DNA of 64,000 nt from Pararhizobium sp. YC-54 (GTDB lineage Bacteria > Pseudomonadota > Alphaproteobacteria > Rhizobiales > Rhizobiaceae). Location of the stretch: the NCBI RefSeq assembly GCF_025847205.1, contig NZ_JAOYTH010000004.1:186001-250000 (forward strand). Reading direction: 5' to 3'. Below are positions 34,398 to 44,080 of the stretch, piece after piece. The position numbers were made by a program, and so were the translations under genes. The notes below the pieces were generated by a model. That model saw only the letters and a list, made by a program, of their open reading frames with translations, was not told the origin of the DNA and did no database searches. The first letter of the stretch is position 1, and each line of letters begins with the position of its first letter.

Positions 34398-35423
34398 TTA
34401 CGCGGCTTTTTCGAGTTCTTTCTTCCATCCGCCCTTGGCGGCAAGGCTGCACATCTCGGCGCGGTGGCTAAACGCGCGCTGGCCGGCCGCGACGTTTTCC
34501 GGCTTGCCGCTCCAGGCACTGAGTGCCTCGGACTGGAGAGCCCGGCCGTAGGAGAAGGTCATGCCCCAGGGCAGGTCGTAGCCGGCATTCATGGCGGAGA
34601 GATGCGCTGTCGCTTCTTCGGTGGACTGGCCGCCGGAGAGGAAGGCGATGCCCGGAACGGCTGATGGAACCGTGCGCTTCAAAACCTTGACGGTGCGCTC
34701 GGCGACTTCATCGACCGAAGCCTTTCGGGCCTTCTTGCCGTCGATGACCATGCTCGGCTTCAGGATCATGCCTTCGAGGCTGACGCGGGCGTCGCTCAGT
34801 TCTTCGAAGACGATGCGCAGCGTCTCTTCGGTCACCTCTTCCGAGCGCTCGATCGAGTGGGTTCCCGGTGCGCCGTCCATCAGCACTTCCGGCTCGACGA
34901 TCGGCACGATGCCGGCTTCCTGGCAAAGGGCAGCGTAGCGGGCAAGCGCCTGGGCGTTGGCCTTGATGGCGCCGAAGCTCGGCAGCACGTCGGAGACCGA
35001 GATCACGCCGCGCCATTTGGCAAACCGGGCACCGGCGTCGTAGTAGGTCTTCAAGCGGGCGGCGAGGCCATCGAGGCCTTCGGTGATCGTCTCGCCCGGG
35101 AATTTTGCCATCGGCTTTGCGCCGGTATCGACCTTGATGCCGGGTACCGCGCCGGCGGCGCGGATGAGGTCGACGAGCGGCGTGCCGTCGGCTGCCTTCT
35201 GGAACAGGGTTTCCTCATAGAGGATGACGCCGGAGATATAGGCCTTCATTGCCTCGTCGGCGCGAAACAACATCTCGCGGTAATCGCGGCGCGATGTTTC
35301 CGTCGATGTCAGGCTAATCGTCTCGAAGCGTTTGCCGATCGTCGCGGTGGACTCGTCGGCGGCCAGCAGGCCCTTGCCGGTGGCGACCATGGCGGCTGCG
35401 ATGTCTTCCAGTCTTTCGCTCAT
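34398..35423 (-). CDS. fbaB: Class I fructose-bisphosphate aldolase
   Basis: The 341-aa enzyme cleaves fructose-1,6-bisphosphate through a Schiff base. Characteristic motifs are GKGLLAADESTATIGKRF near the N-terminus, VLPSFGAIKANAQALARYA, the Schiff-base lysine region SLEGMILKPSMV, and FLSGGQSTEEAT. It is the metazoan-like class I type. It lies downstream of pgk on the same strand with its own 209-bp leader, completing the lower-glycolysis block. The symbol follows common rhizobial usage and is less certain than the function. Confidence 0.93.
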   Translation of the reverse strand: MSERLEDIAAAMVATGKGLLAADESTATIGKRFETISLTSTETSRRDYREMLFRADEAMKAYISGVILYEETLFQKAADGTPLVDLIRAAGAVPGIKVDTGAKPMAKFPGETITEGLDGLAARLKTYYDAGARFAKWRGVISVSDVLPSFGAIKANAQALARYAALCQEAGIVPIVEPEVLMDGAPGTHSIERSEEVTEETLRIVFEELSDARVSLEGMILKPSMVIDGKKARKASVDEVAERTVKVLKRTVPSAVPGIAFLSGGQSTEEATAHLSAMNAGYDLPWGMTFSYGRALQSEALSAWSGKPENVAAGQRAFSHRAEMCSLAAKGGWKKELEKAA

Positions 35424-35577
35424 ATGCGTTCTCCTTGTCCTGATAGATCGCGGATAGCAGAAGAATACGGCAACGAAAATGGAAATTAAATTGTTTAAAA
35501 CGATTGAAATAAATTTAATCGTTTGAAAGATTGAGATTATTTTTGCGGTTCGTTCAAATATGGGTGGGCTGCAACGG

Positions 35578-35600
35578 AAAACCCCGGCACGAGGCCGGGG
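35578..35600 (-). terminator. Terminator of pgk
   Basis: On the minus strand a CCCCGGC/GCCGGGG stem is followed by TTTT, about 30 bp after the pgk stop. Confidence 0.85.
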
Positions 35601-35632
35601 CTGAAAGAGATGATTGGCGTCAATTCAGGCCG

Positions 35633-36832
35633 TTACTTCTGCTGGTGCAGGATATCGACGCCCGGCAGCGGCTTGCCTTCCATCCATTCGAGGAAGGCGC
35701 CGCCGGCGGTGGAGACATAGGTGAGGTCATCGGCAACGCCGGCATGGTTCATCGCCGAAACCGTATCGCCGCCGCCGGCGACGGAAACCAGGGCGCCGCT
35801 CTTGGTGCGGCTTGCGGCATGCTTGGCCACGGCGACTGTGGCCTTGTCGAACGGAGCGATTTCAAACGCGCCGAGAGGGCCGTTCCAGACCAGCGTTTCC
35901 GCCCTGCTCACCCAGTCATTGACGGCGGCGATGGACTTCGGACCGACATCGAGCACCATGGCATCGGCCGGGATGGCTTCGATATCGACCACTTCATTGT
36001 CGGCACCGGCCTTGAACTCGCGGGCAACGACGCCGTCGACCGGCAGAACGATGGCGCAACCGGCCGTCGCTGCTTCGATCATGATCTGCTTGGCGGTATC
36101 GGCAAGGTCATGCTCGCACAGCGACTTGCCGACATTGGTGCCGCGCGCCGCGATGAAGGTGTTGGCCATGCCACCGCCGATGACGAGGGCATCGACCTTC
36201 TTCACGAGGTTCATCAAAAGGTCGATCTTGGTGGAGACCTTGGCACCGCCGACAATGGCGACGACCGGCCGCTTCGGATTGCCGAGGCCCTTTTCCAGCG
36301 CCTCAAGCTCGGCCTGCATGGTGCGGCCGGCATAGGCGGGCAGCAAACGGGCAAGGCCTTCGGTGGATGCGTGGGCACGGTGCGTGGCGGAGAAGGCGTC
36401 GTTGACATAGATGTCGCCATTGGCGGCCAGCGCCTTGGTGAACTCGGCGTCGTTCTTTTCCTCGCCCTTGTGGAAGCGGGTGTTTTCCAGCAGCAGCACA
36501 TCGCCGTCATTCATGCCGGCAATTGCTGTCGCAGCCTTCTCGCCGATGCAATCGGCAGAAAAGTGGACGCGCTGGTCGAGAATGTCTTCGACGGCAGGGG
36601 CGATCAGCGACAGCGACATGTCGGCGGCCGGTTCGCCCTTCGGGCGGCCGAAATGGGCGAGCAGGATGACCTTGGCACCCTTTTCGGAAAGTTCGCGGAT
36701 GGTCGGCACGACGCGTTCGATGCGGGTCGCATCCGTTACCTGGCCGTCCTTGACCGGCACATTGAGATCGACGCGCACAAGCACGCGCTTGCCGGCGATA
36801 TCGGTGAGGTCGTCGAGGGTCTTGAAAGTCAT
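35633..36832 (-). CDS. pgk: Phosphoglycerate kinase
   Basis: The 399-aa monomeric kinase converts 1,3-bisphosphoglycerate and ADP to 3-phosphoglycerate and ATP. Motifs include [58 protein letters not shown] and the nucleotide-site [14 protein letters not shown]. Length is standard. It lies 13 bp downstream of the glycolipid-binding-like gene, which itself follows gap. Confidence 0.98.
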   Translation of the reverse strand: MTFKTLDDLTDIAGKRVLVRVDLNVPVKDGQVTDATRIERVVPTIRELSEKGAKVILLAHFGRPKGEPAADMSLSLIAPAVEDILDQRVHFSADCIGEKAATAIAGMNDGDVLLLENTRFHKGEEKNDAEFTKALAANGDIYVNDAFSATHRAHASTEGLARLLPAYAGRTMQAELEALEKGLGNPKRPVVAIVGGAKVSTKIDLLMNLVKKVDALVIGGGMANTFIAARGTNVGKSLCEHDLADTAKQIMIEAATAGCAIVLPVDGVVAREFKAGADNEVVDIEAIPADAMVLDVGPKSIAAVNDWVSRAETLVWNGPLGAFEIAPFDKATVAVAKHAASRTKSGALVSVAGGGDTVSAMNHAGVADDLTYVSTAGGAFLEWMEGKPLPGVDILHQQK

Positions 36833-36845
36833 GGATGGTCTCCGG

Positions 36846-37409
36846 TCACAGTCTTAGGAAAAGGGTGGGATAATCCATCACCAGCCCGTCCTCGTCCACC
36901 GGCAGGTCGGCGGTGAAGGAGCGGTCCTGGGCCTCGTATCGATAGAGCCTGTCTTCTTCGAGGCAGGTATAATTCTGGCCATCGGGAAAGGGCTCGAACG
37001 TATCGAAGGGGACATAGAGCATGGTGAGTCTGGCGGTGCCGTGTTCAGGCTTCAGGCCGAGGCGGCGAATGGGCAGGGTATTGGTAAAGGGTGTTCCGGC
37101 AAGATCGATATCGATGCATCCGTCAAAGGCAGAAAGGTGGGTGCCGGCGGCATCGCGCCAATGCCCCTTGCCATCGGAAGCCAGGGAAAGCCGCCGGCCA
37201 TCTGTCGTGTCGATGCTGAAGGACATCACTGTCCAGGCCGCATCGCAATCGATTATGTAGCGGACGCCGTAAGGGCGGCCGCCGCGTTCGCCGATCAGGA
37301 CACTTGAAGCACGGATACCAGCCTCAAAAGGTCCAATCGTCAGGTGTTCGAGCCCTTCCCCTTCGAGCGGACGCCAGCGTACCGTCTTGAGGGAAGGGCG
37401 CGCAAACAT
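36846..37409 (-). CDS. Putative glycolipid-binding family protein
   Basis: The 187-aa protein matches the putative glycolipid-binding family (PF06475-like). It runs [30 protein letters not shown], then [53 protein letters not shown] and a C-terminal [25 protein letters not shown]. It has no signal peptide. It is wedged between gap (4 bp upstream) and pgk (13 bp downstream), so it is almost certainly co-expressed with glycolytic enzymes. Its biochemical role is not established. Confidence 0.82.
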   Translation of the reverse strand: MFARPSLKTVRWRPLEGEGLEHLTIGPFEAGIRASSVLIGERGGRPYGVRYIIDCDAAWTVMSFSIDTTDGRRLSLASDGKGHWRDAAGTHLSAFDGCIDIDLAGTPFTNTLPIRRLGLKPEHGTARLTMLYVPFDTFEPFPDGQNYTCLEEDRLYRYEAQDRSFTADLPVDEDGLVMDYPTLFLRL

Positions 37410-37413
37410 GGCT

Positions 37414-38424
37414 TTAGATCAGCTTGGCCATTGCAACGGCCGTGTCGGCCATGCGGTTGGAGAAGCCCCATTCATTGTCGTACCAGGAGAGGATACGCAC
37501 GAACTTGCCTTCCATGACCTTGGTCTGGTCGTTGGCGAAGATCGAGGAATGGCTGTCATGGTTGAAGTCGCGCGAAACCAGCGGCTCGTCGGTGTAGCCA
37601 AGGATACCCTTGAGCGCGCCGTCGGCGGCTGCCTTGATCGCGCCGTTGATTTCCGCAACCGTCGTGTCGCGCTTGGCGACGAACTTGAAGTCGACGACCG
37701 AGACGTTCGGGGTCGGAACGCGGATCGAGGTACCGTCGAGCTTGCCCTTGAGGTGGGGCAGGACGAGGCCGACGGCCTTGGCAGCGCCGGTCGAGGTCGG
37801 GATCATCGACAGGGCGGCTGCGCGGGCGCGATAGAGATCCTTGTGCATCGTGTCGAGCGTCGGCTGGTCGCCGGTATAGGAGTGGATCGTCGTCATGAAG
37901 CCATGATCGATGCCGACGGCGTCGTCCAGGGTCTTGACCACCGGAACCAGGCAGTTGGTGGTGCAGGATGCGTTGGAAATGACCAGGTGTTCCTTGGTCA
38001 GTTCGTTGTGGTTGACACCGAAGACGACGGTCAGGTCAGCACCGTCGGCAGGGGCCGAAACGATGACGCGCTTGGCGCCAGCCTGCAGGTGCAGGGCAGC
38101 CTTGTCGCGGGCGGTGAAGATGCCGGTGCATTCGAGCGCGATATCGACGCCCATTGCGGCATGCGGCAGGGTTGCCGGGTCCTTGATTGCCGTGACCTTG
38201 ATCGGCTTGCCGCCGGCAACGCTGATCGTGTCGCCTTCGACCTTCACGTCGGCCGGAAACTTGCCGTGGATCGAATCGTAGCGCAAGAGGTGGGCATTGG
38301 TCTCGACAGGGCCGAGATCGTTGATGGCAACGACTTCAATATCAGTACGGCCGGATTCGACGATGGCGCGAAGGACGTTGCGGCCGATGCGGCCAAAGCC
38401 GTTGATGGCAACTTTTACAGTCAT
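37414..38424 (-). CDS. gap: Glyceraldehyde-3-phosphate dehydrogenase
   Basis: The 336-aa enzyme has the NAD-binding [12 protein letters not shown], the catalytic cysteine in [22 protein letters not shown] and the C-terminal [13 protein letters not shown]. It oxidises glyceraldehyde-3-phosphate with phosphate and NAD. It is 72 bp downstream of tkt across a terminator-like hairpin, and is followed by the glycolipid-binding-like gene and pgk. Confidence 0.98.
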   Translation of the reverse strand: MTVKVAINGFGRIGRNVLRAIVESGRTDIEVVAINDLGPVETNAHLLRYDSIHGKFPADVKVEGDTISVAGGKPIKVTAIKDPATLPHAAMGVDIALECTGIFTARDKAALHLQAGAKRVIVSAPADGADLTVVFGVNHNELTKEHLVISNASCTTNCLVPVVKTLDDAVGIDHGFMTTIHSYTGDQPTLDTMHKDLYRARAAALSMIPTSTGAAKAVGLVLPHLKGKLDGTSIRVPTPNVSVVDFKFVAKRDTTVAEINGAIKAAADGALKGILGYTDEPLVSRDFNHDSHSSIFANDQTKVMEGKFVRILSWYDNEWGFSNRMADTAVAMAKLI

Positions 38425-38458
38425 TTCAGGTCTCTCCCTGTCTAAGGTCTCGAGGTGG

Positions 38459-38486
38459 AAAACGCAGCGCGTTGGGACGCGCTGCG
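38459..38486 (-). terminator. Hairpin between tkt and gap
   Basis: A perfect 10-bp stem CGCAGCGCGT/ACGCGCTGCG with a TGGG loop is followed by TTTT on the minus strand, about 10 bp after the tkt stop. It may be an attenuating terminator between tkt and gap. Confidence 0.75.
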
Positions 38487-38496
38487 AAGGGGAAAA

Positions 38497-40479
38497 TCAG
38501 CCGAGCTTCTTTTCGGCGGCCGCGACGATGGCGTCCGAGGTGATGCCGAAATGCTTGAACAGATCCTTGGCCGGGGCGGAGGCGCCGAAGGAATGCATGC
38601 CGACGAAATCGCCATCGTTGCCGATGAAGTAATCCCAGCCCTGGCGGACTGCGGCTTCTGCGGCGATCTTGACCGGTGCATTGCCGATGACGGCCTTGCG
38701 ATAGGCGTCCGGCTGCTCCTGGAAGAGCTCGAAGCAGGGAACCGACACGACGCGGGTCGCGATGCCCTTGCCGTTCAGCTCGGCAGCAGCCTTGACGGCC
38801 AGTTCGACTTCCGAGCCCGATGCGAAGATCGAGACCTTGGCATTGTCGGCGGCGACCAGCTCGTAAGCGCCCTTGGCGCAGAGGTTTTCAGCCGAATAGG
38901 TCAGGCGCGACGGCGCCAGGTTCTGACGGGTCAGCGCCAGGCCGGACGGACGATGCTGTTCCTTGAGCGCCTGCTGCCAGCACTCGGCGGTTTCCACCGC
39001 GTCGGCCGGACGGAACATCAGAAGGTTCGGAATGGCGCGAAGTGCGGCCATATGCTCGACAGGCTCGTGCGTCGGGCCATCTTCGCCGACGCCGATCGAA
39101 TCGTGCGTCAGGACGTGGATGACGCGGATGCCCATCAAGGCAGCGAGACGGATCGACGGACGGCAGTAGTCCGAGAAGATCATGAAGCCGCCGGAATAGG
39201 GGATCAGACCGCCGTGCAGCGCGATGCCGTTCATGGCGGCCGCCATGCCGTGTTCGCGGATGCCCCAGTGCATGTAGCGGCCGGAGAAATCGGTCGGGGT
39301 GATCGATTTCATCTGGCTGGTCTTGGTGTTGTTGGACGGCGTCAGGTCGGCCGAACCGCCAAGCGTTTCCGGGACGATGCCGTTGATGACTTCAAGCGCA
39401 TCTTCGGACGCCTTGCGGGTGGCGACCGTCGGCGGAGCCTCGGCCAGCTTCTTCTTGTAGCTGTCGATGGCGGCGTCGAGATCGCCGGGCAGCGCGCCGG
39501 TAAAGCGGCGGACGAATTCGGACTTCTTGGCGGCGTCGGTCGAAGCCAGGCGGCCTTCCCAGGCCTTGTGTGCGTCGGCCGAGCGGCCACCGACCGTGCG
39601 CCAGGCGTCAAGAACGTCTGCCGGGACGGTAAAGGCTTCGGCTTCCCAGTTGAGCGCCTTGCGGGTCGCAGCAATTTCCTCAGCACCCAGCGGCGCGCCA
39701 TGGACCTTGTGGGTGCCCTGCTTGTTGGGTGCGCCGAAGCCGATGATGGTCTTGCAGGCGATGAACGTCGGGCGGTCGGACTTCTGGGCCGCTTCGATGG
39801 CAGCCGCGATCTGCTCAGGGTCATGACCGTCAACACGGATCGTGTTCCAGTGAACGGCCTGGAAGCGGGCGATCTGGTCGGTCGAGTCCGACAGCGAGAC
39901 AGCACCGTCGATGGTGATGTTGTTATCGTCCCAGAACAGCACCAGCTTGTTGAGCTTGAGGTGGCCGGCAAGCGCGATGGCTTCGTGGCTGATACCTTCC
40001 ATCAGGCAGCCGTCGCCGCAGAGTACATAGGTGAAGTGGTTCTGCAGGTCGCTGCCGAACTCTTCCTCGAGCTTGCGCTCGGCGATCGCCATGCCGACGG
40101 CATTGGCGATGCCCTGGCCGAGCGGACCGGTGGTGGTTTCGATGCCGGAGGCATGACCGTATTCGGGGTGACCGGCAGTCTTGGAGCCGAGCTGGCGGAA
40201 CTGCTTGAGGTCTTCCATCGTCATGTCTTCGTAGCCCGTCAGATAGAGCAGCGAATAAATGAGCATGGAGCCATGGCCGGCCGATAGCACGAACCGGTCG
40301 CGGTCTGCCCAGAGCGGCGCCTTCGGATCGAACTTCAGGTAACGGGAGAATAGGACCGTTGCCACGTCGGCAGCACCCATGGGCAGGCCCGGATGGCCGG
40401 AATTGGCCTTTTCAACGGCATCCATGGAGAGGAATCGGATTGCATTTGCCATCCGGTCGTGTTTTTCGCGAGAGATCAT
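38497..40479 (-). CDS. tkt: Transketolase
   Basis: The 660-aa thiamine-diphosphate enzyme of the pentose-phosphate pathway has [33 protein letters not shown], the ThDP motif [13 protein letters not shown]...DDNNITIDG and the pyrimidine-domain [19 protein letters not shown]. Size is typical for bacterial transketolase. It starts the tkt-gap-pgk block and is divergent from the DUF4164-zapA pair. Confidence 0.98.
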   Translation of the reverse strand: MISREKHDRMANAIRFLSMDAVEKANSGHPGLPMGAADVATVLFSRYLKFDPKAPLWADRDRFVLSAGHGSMLIYSLLYLTGYEDMTMEDLKQFRQLGSKTAGHPEYGHASGIETTTGPLGQGIANAVGMAIAERKLEEEFGSDLQNHFTYVLCGDGCLMEGISHEAIALAGHLKLNKLVLFWDDNNITIDGAVSLSDSTDQIARFQAVHWNTIRVDGHDPEQIAAAIEAAQKSDRPTFIACKTIIGFGAPNKQGTHKVHGAPLGAEEIAATRKALNWEAEAFTVPADVLDAWRTVGGRSADAHKAWEGRLASTDAAKKSEFVRRFTGALPGDLDAAIDSYKKKLAEAPPTVATRKASEDALEVINGIVPETLGGSADLTPSNNTKTSQMKSITPTDFSGRYMHWGIREHGMAAAMNGIALHGGLIPYSGGFMIFSDYCRPSIRLAALMGIRVIHVLTHDSIGVGEDGPTHEPVEHMAALRAIPNLLMFRPADAVETAECWQQALKEQHRPSGLALTRQNLAPSRLTYSAENLCAKGAYELVAADNAKVSIFASGSEVELAVKAAAELNGKGIATRVVSVPCFELFQEQPDAYRKAVIGNAPVKIAAEAAVRQGWDYFIGNDGDFVGMHSFGASAPAKDLFKHFGITSDAIVAAAEKKLG

Positions 40480-40818
40480 TGTCTGTTCCGCTTGAGTTCG
40501 GTGGACAGGGAACGGTCTCTATCCTCCAAAGACCGTATGAGAAGCGGCTACCACATAGCACCTGCTTCGAGGGAGTCAACAAATACGGGCCTTTTGCCTG
40601 GGGTTGCGGAGACTTTTTGGCCACGCTTTGCCGCCGGCATTTCAAATCTGCGCAGACGCGCAAATACCTTTAAAATGCCGGTGATCCACAGCTTCTATTC
40701 GCTGGGCAAGTGGTTATCGTTGTAGAGACTTGCCGAATGGGTCTAATAATGTGCTTGGCTTGAAATCCAAGCGCCGGGCGGCGATTCGACGTTGCCCGGT
40801 GTGCATCGGGAAAGCGTG
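40480..40818. other. 339-bp divergent promoter region, tkt / DUF4164-zapA
   Basis: Non-coding region holding the predicted tkt promoter (40552-40579, minus strand) and presumably a promoter for DUF4164-zapA near its right end. The imperfect repeat CTTGGCTTGAAATCCAAG lies at about 40754-40771. No convincing open reading frame was seen. Confidence 0.5.
40552..40579 (-). promoter_or_regulatory. Predicted tkt promoter
   Basis: On the minus strand TTGACT (-35, 40579-40574) and TATGTG (-10, 40557-40552) are separated by 16 bp, about 73-78 bp upstream of the tkt start. Confidence 0.4.
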
Positions 40819-41091
40819 ATGGCGGCAGGAAAGACAGTCAAGGCGGCGATCGAAGAGTTGCGTGGTGCCGTCGGCAGCCTCGAAAATGCTATTGACGGAC
40901 GCTTCGACCAGGAGCGCGACCGCAGCGAAATCGAAGGCGAGGTTCGCCGCGTCAATACGGACCGGTCACGGCTCGCACAGGAGCTCGACCAGTCGCAATT
41001 CCGGGCAAACCGCCTCGAGGAAGTCAACCGCGAAGTCTCGCGCCGTCTGGTGACGGCCATGGAAACGATAAGGGCAGTGCTGGACCGCTGA
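40819..41091 (+). CDS. DUF4164 coiled-coil protein
   Basis: The 90-aa protein is almost entirely a predicted coiled coil: VKAAIEELRGAVGSLENAIDGRFDQERDRSEIEGEVRRV...RLEEVNREVSRRLVTAMETIRAVLDR. The DUF4164 family is found next to zapA in Rhizobiales, suggesting a division-associated role, but none is proven. ATG 40819 has GGGAAAG at a suitable distance. zapA starts 31 bp downstream. Confidence 0.8.
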   Translation: MAAGKTVKAAIEELRGAVGSLENAIDGRFDQERDRSEIEGEVRRVNTDRSRLAQELDQSQFRANRLEEVNREVSRRLVTAMETIRAVLDR

Positions 41092-41122
41092 GGCGTGGTC
41101 CGCCTGCGGGCAGGTGACGTGT

Positions 41123-41500
41123 ATGGCACAAGTAACGGTGATGATCGACGGCAAGGCCTATCGCATGGCCTGCGAGGAGGGCCAGGAAGATCATCTGACC
41201 GAACTGGCCACCCGCTTCGACCAGTATGTCAGCCACCTGAAGAGCCAGTTCGGCGAAATCGGCGACCTGCGCCTGACCGTGATGGCCGGCATCATGGTGA
41301 TGGACGAACTCAGCGAAGTGAACCGCAAGCTGAAAAATCTCGAGGAAGAGACCAACAGCCTGAGGCAGGGCCGCGCCGCGACGCTGTCGGATCAGCAGAA
41401 GAACGAGGAGGCGATTGCCTCGGCGCTGTCCGAGGTAACCTCGCAGATTCACGGGATTGCGCTGAAGCTCAGCGGCAAGGCTGCGCCGGCTTCCAACTGA
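41123..41500 (+). CDS. zapA: Cell division protein ZapA
   Basis: The 125-aa protein starts MAQVTVMIDGKAYRMACEEGQEDHLTELATRFD, the ZapA globular head, followed by a C-terminal coiled coil (VNRKLKNLEEETNSLRQ). ZapA promotes FtsZ bundling at mid-cell. It sits between DUF4164 and the 6S RNA, the usual alphaproteobacterial arrangement. A GTG nine bases upstream is a possible alternative start. Confidence 0.92.
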   Translation: MAQVTVMIDGKAYRMACEEGQEDHLTELATRFDQYVSHLKSQFGEIGDLRLTVMAGIMVMDELSEVNRKLKNLEEETNSLRQGRAATLSDQQKNEEAIASALSEVTSQIHGIALKLSGKAAPASN

Positions 41501-41561
41501 AATTTTGACAAGTTGGGCGCATGCCACTGGCGCAAGCCATCGATGCACTCTATATTCGAAC

Positions 41562-41712
41562 TGCGGTCTGCGCTTCCCGACAGGACACCACAATCCCTGG
41601 GGCCATACTCGATCCAAAGGGAGCTGTCCCTGACCTGGCCCGTGGGCTAGGTCACATGGCGCCCACCTACGTTTGTAGGCACCCAGGATCGTAAACCGTC
41701 CACCGGTTGTGT
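41562..41712 (+). ncRNA. ssrS: 6S RNA
   Basis: About 150 bp directly after zapA have 6S features. A -10-like TATATT lies at 41551-41556. A terminal helix pairs CCTGGG.GCC (41596-41604) with GGC.CCCAGG (41678-41687), enclosing GGGAGCTGTCCCTG, CCTGGCCCGTGGGCTAGG and CCTACGTTTGTAGG hairpins. The zapA-6S-ygfA order is the classical location. Both ends are estimates. 6S RNA binds housekeeping RNA polymerase holoenzyme. Confidence 0.72.
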
Positions 41713-42116
41713 GGATCGCACCTTATTCCCTTTGATTTTCAATGTTTTCGGCTCGCGGCCACCGGTGTCAGGACGATGTTTCCCGAATGTCGTTAATCTA
41801 TATTGATTATTTTCATGGTCTTTTACATCCAGTTAGCATCATTTTTAACGATTGCCCAAAATGAGCATTAACCTTCGTCTGCTATCCGAGCGGGGAAACG
41901 GGGAGTAGTCGATGCGCCATCATCAGTCTGAGAAAAACCACAACGCCGTTCTCGCAAAGTGCCGGCTTCGGCTTTGGATTTGTAGGCAGGGTGCTCGCCG
42001 CCTTCTTCAGAAACGCGTGTGGCGGGATTCCGCGAATTGCAATTATCACGAGACATGTCATGTTAATTAGGTAAGTCTAAAATAACCTGCTATTTTTCAG
42101 AATTCAATTTTAACGG
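41713..42116. other. Non-coding AT-rich stretch after 6S RNA
   Basis: It is clearly AT-richer than the surroundings, especially 41795-41875 and 42050-42120. It contains one small possible reading frame, 41912-42070 (53 codons with stop, MRHHQSEKNHN..., preceded by GGGGAG), which is Cys/Arg-rich and has no recognised family. I do not call it a gene. Confidence 0.4.
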
Positions 42117-42344
42117 ATGCTTCCGATGATAATCGACGTCACCACTCTCAAGCTGAAGAAATCGCATTTGATGCCTTTGTCGAAAGAACCCTTGGCGGGT
42201 TTACTGACGCTGGAGACTGACCAGGGGCAGGTGCGCTTTGAAATCAATGAAGACAGCGCAAACAATCTTCTTGACGAGGTCCTGGCACTCTTTGGCGTAC
42301 CTCGCCCGCCATCAGCGGACTTGAAGACCGGCGCGGGCCTTTGA
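42117..42344 (+). CDS. Small hypothetical protein
   Basis: The 75-aa protein reads MLPMIIDVTTLKLKKSHLMPLS...GLLTLETDQGQVRFEINEDSANNLLDEVLALFGVP. The alternating pattern suggests a small beta-strand/helix domain. ATG 42126 has ACGGA eight bases upstream and may be the true start. It is isolated at the edge of an AT-rich region. Family not recognised. Confidence 0.55.
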   Translation: MLPMIIDVTTLKLKKSHLMPLSKEPLAGLLTLETDQGQVRFEINEDSANNLLDEVLALFGVPRPPSADLKTGAGL

Positions 42345-42401
42345 CAGCGAGAGGCTGATCTCAAAGGTTCTTGGCGTCGCTCATTTCCTGTCTGAAAACA
42401 C

Positions 42402-43289
42402 CTACCCCTGCGCCGGCGGCCGAAAGGCCTCGCGGATGGCGTTGGACATGCTTTCGACGATCCGCCTGTTGCCCCGTGGTCTGGTTTTCATCACGACGTT
42501 GGAAAAATCGATGACGTCGTAACCGTCGGCGGTCGTCAGTTCCCGGCATCCGGCGGGGATGCTGCTGCGGGTCAGGGGCGCGATGGCAAGGCCTGACGTG
42601 ACCGCGGCGATCAGGCCGCTGCTGGTGCGGCTGATATAGGCGACGCGGCTTTCCCTGTTGCGCTTCGTCAGGCTCCTGAGCGCCAGTTCATCGCACCATC
42701 CGTTCTTCAGATAGGTGTAGGTGGCGATCGGCAGCGGCTGGCGTGTGTGGGCGCAGTGCTGCTCGGAGGTCACCCAGACCGTCGGGTCCACCATCAGCAC
42801 TTCGTTGCGCGTCGGGCCGCCCGGCTCGAAGACAACGGCGATATCGATTTCGCCTGCATCGAGCGCTGCGAGGTTGGACATCGAGACACCCTGCTGCACG
42901 GTGACCTCGACGCCCGGATGAACGGCAGCAAAGGCGCCCAGCGCCTTCGGCAACGTCGAGTTGATATATTCCTCCGAAATGCCGATCCTGACCGAGCCAT
43001 CAAGGGCGGGAAGCCGGATCGATGCGGCCGTATCGTCCAACAGCGTGACGATGCGGCGGGCATTGTCCAGCAGCCGTATTCCGTGGCCTGTCATGTTGAC
43101 GCCGCGCGACCCGCGCTCGAACAGCGTCTCGCCCAAGATATCCTCGAGCTTCTTGATCTGCATGCTGACGGCCGACTGCGTCCGGCCAACGGTCTCGCCC
43201 GCCTTGGTGAAATTGCCGCTTTCGGCAACGGCCACGAAGGTGCGCAGGAGGTCGCTTTCGAGAGGAGGAAACATCGTGCCAGCCATCAT
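42402..43289 (-). CDS. LysR-family transcriptional regulator
   Basis: The 295-aa protein has the N-terminal LysR helix-turn-helix (ESDLLRTFVAVAESGNFTKAGETVGRTQSAVSMQIKKLEDILGETLFERG) and a C-terminal substrate-binding fold (SVRIGISEEYI...IDIAVVFEPGG). The effector is unknown. It is divergent from a DUF1127 gene at 43379, a frequent rhizobial pairing. Starts at 43289 (MMAGT), 43286 and 43274 (MFPPLE) are all possible; none has a strong ribosome site. Confidence 0.92.
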   Translation of the reverse strand: MMAGTMFPPLESDLLRTFVAVAESGNFTKAGETVGRTQSAVSMQIKKLEDILGETLFERGSRGVNMTGHGIRLLDNARRIVTLLDDTAASIRLPALDGSVRIGISEEYINSTLPKALGAFAAVHPGVEVTVQQGVSMSNLAALDAGEIDIAVVFEPGGPTRNEVLMVDPTVWVTSEQHCAHTRQPLPIATYTYLKNGWCDELALRSLTKRNRESRVAYISRTSSGLIAAVTSGLAIAPLTRSSIPAGCRELTTADGYDVIDFSNVVMKTRPRGNRRIVESMSNAIREAFRPPAQG

Positions 43290-43378
43290 GTTTTCTGATG
43301 ATAGGCATATTCGCAATTCGTTGGATTGATGTCAATGAACGTCCGATACTCCATGCGAACACGTCGGAGTTTCCGGAT

Positions 43379-43600
43379 ATGAAGCACGATTACAGAACGC
43401 GCAATTGGCACGGCAGACTGAGCAGATGGGTTTGGCACGCGCTTGGGCGATGGCGGCAGAAGCGTCTGGCCCGACTGGCCTTCACAGGGATATTGCGGTG
43501 CAAAAACGCGCATCTGCTCGATGATATCGGTGTGAACAGCATGGATGCCGGCCGCGAACCGGCGCATAGCGCCGGGCGGCATCGTTTCTGGATGCTATGA
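43379..43600 (+). CDS. DUF1127 small basic protein
   Basis: The 73-aa Arg/Trp-rich protein contains LGRWRQKRLARLAFTGILRCKNAHLLDDIGV, the DUF1127 pattern (basic helix ending in L.DIG). Members of this family affect RNA and phosphate/polyamine metabolism in some alphaproteobacteria; function here is unknown. CGGAG is nine bases before the ATG. The 3' end overlaps the convergent LuxR-type gene by six bases. Confidence 0.8.
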   Translation: MKHDYRTRNWHGRLSRWVWHALGRWRQKRLARLAFTGILRCKNAHLLDDIGVNSMDAGREPAHSAGRHRFWML

Positions 43601-43813
43601 GATCAGGTCCATTCGGGCAGCGCGGAAGATTGCCTCGGCAACGTTGCCCGCCTGCAGCTTGCGCATCGCGGAGGCGAATGCCTGTTCGACCCTCTCGTGA
43701 CAAATATCTGTTTCGCGGGTGATGTCTTCCCGGGTCCTGCCGCGCGCGGCCAGTGACAGGCAACGCAGTTCCAGGGGGTCGAGCTCCTGTAGCATCTTGT
43801 CCTTCATGGACAT
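43595..43813 (-). CDS. Stand-alone LuxR-type helix-turn-helix protein
   Basis: The 72-aa protein reads MSMKDKMLQELDPLELRCLSLAARGRTREDITRETDICHERVEQAFASAMRKL: a GerE/LuxR four-helix DNA-binding domain without receiver or autoinducer domain. GGAG precedes ATG 43813; an in-frame ATG at 43900 would add an unstructured extension. Its stop overlaps the DUF1127 3' end by six bases, so the two mRNAs are antisense at their ends. Confidence 0.78.
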   Translation of the reverse strand: MSMKDKMLQELDPLELRCLSLAARGRTREDITRETDICHERVEQAFASAMRKLQAGNVAEAIFRAARMDLIS

Positions 43814-44080
43814 ATCCGGCTCCGTCTTAAAGCTGAACAGTTCCCCCGCATCGCCGGAAGCGGGCATCGAACTGTTTCCTGTCGCGGCTCTCTCTTGCAC
43901 TGAGGCAAGAAGGCGCGAAAGGGGAACCGGTTTGCATCATGAACAGACCTCTAAGATCGTGCCAGTTTGGGAAAATGCGCGGGTTTCGTCGCAAAAAGTC
44001 GCATATGCGCCGGCTGAGCGGTTTCCTTGTCCCGGCTTGATGCACTAGACATGGACACTGGCAGACGGGAGAGCATGGGC

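Noticed and set aside
38455-40287. 610-codon plus-strand frame opposite transketolase
   Set aside because: Complete shadow of tkt, which is unmistakable on the minus strand.
41912-42070. Small frame with GGGGAG upstream (MRHHQSEKNHN...)
   Set aside because: Plausible ribosome site, but a Cys/Arg-rich sequence in an AT-rich region with no recognised family; insufficient support to call a gene.
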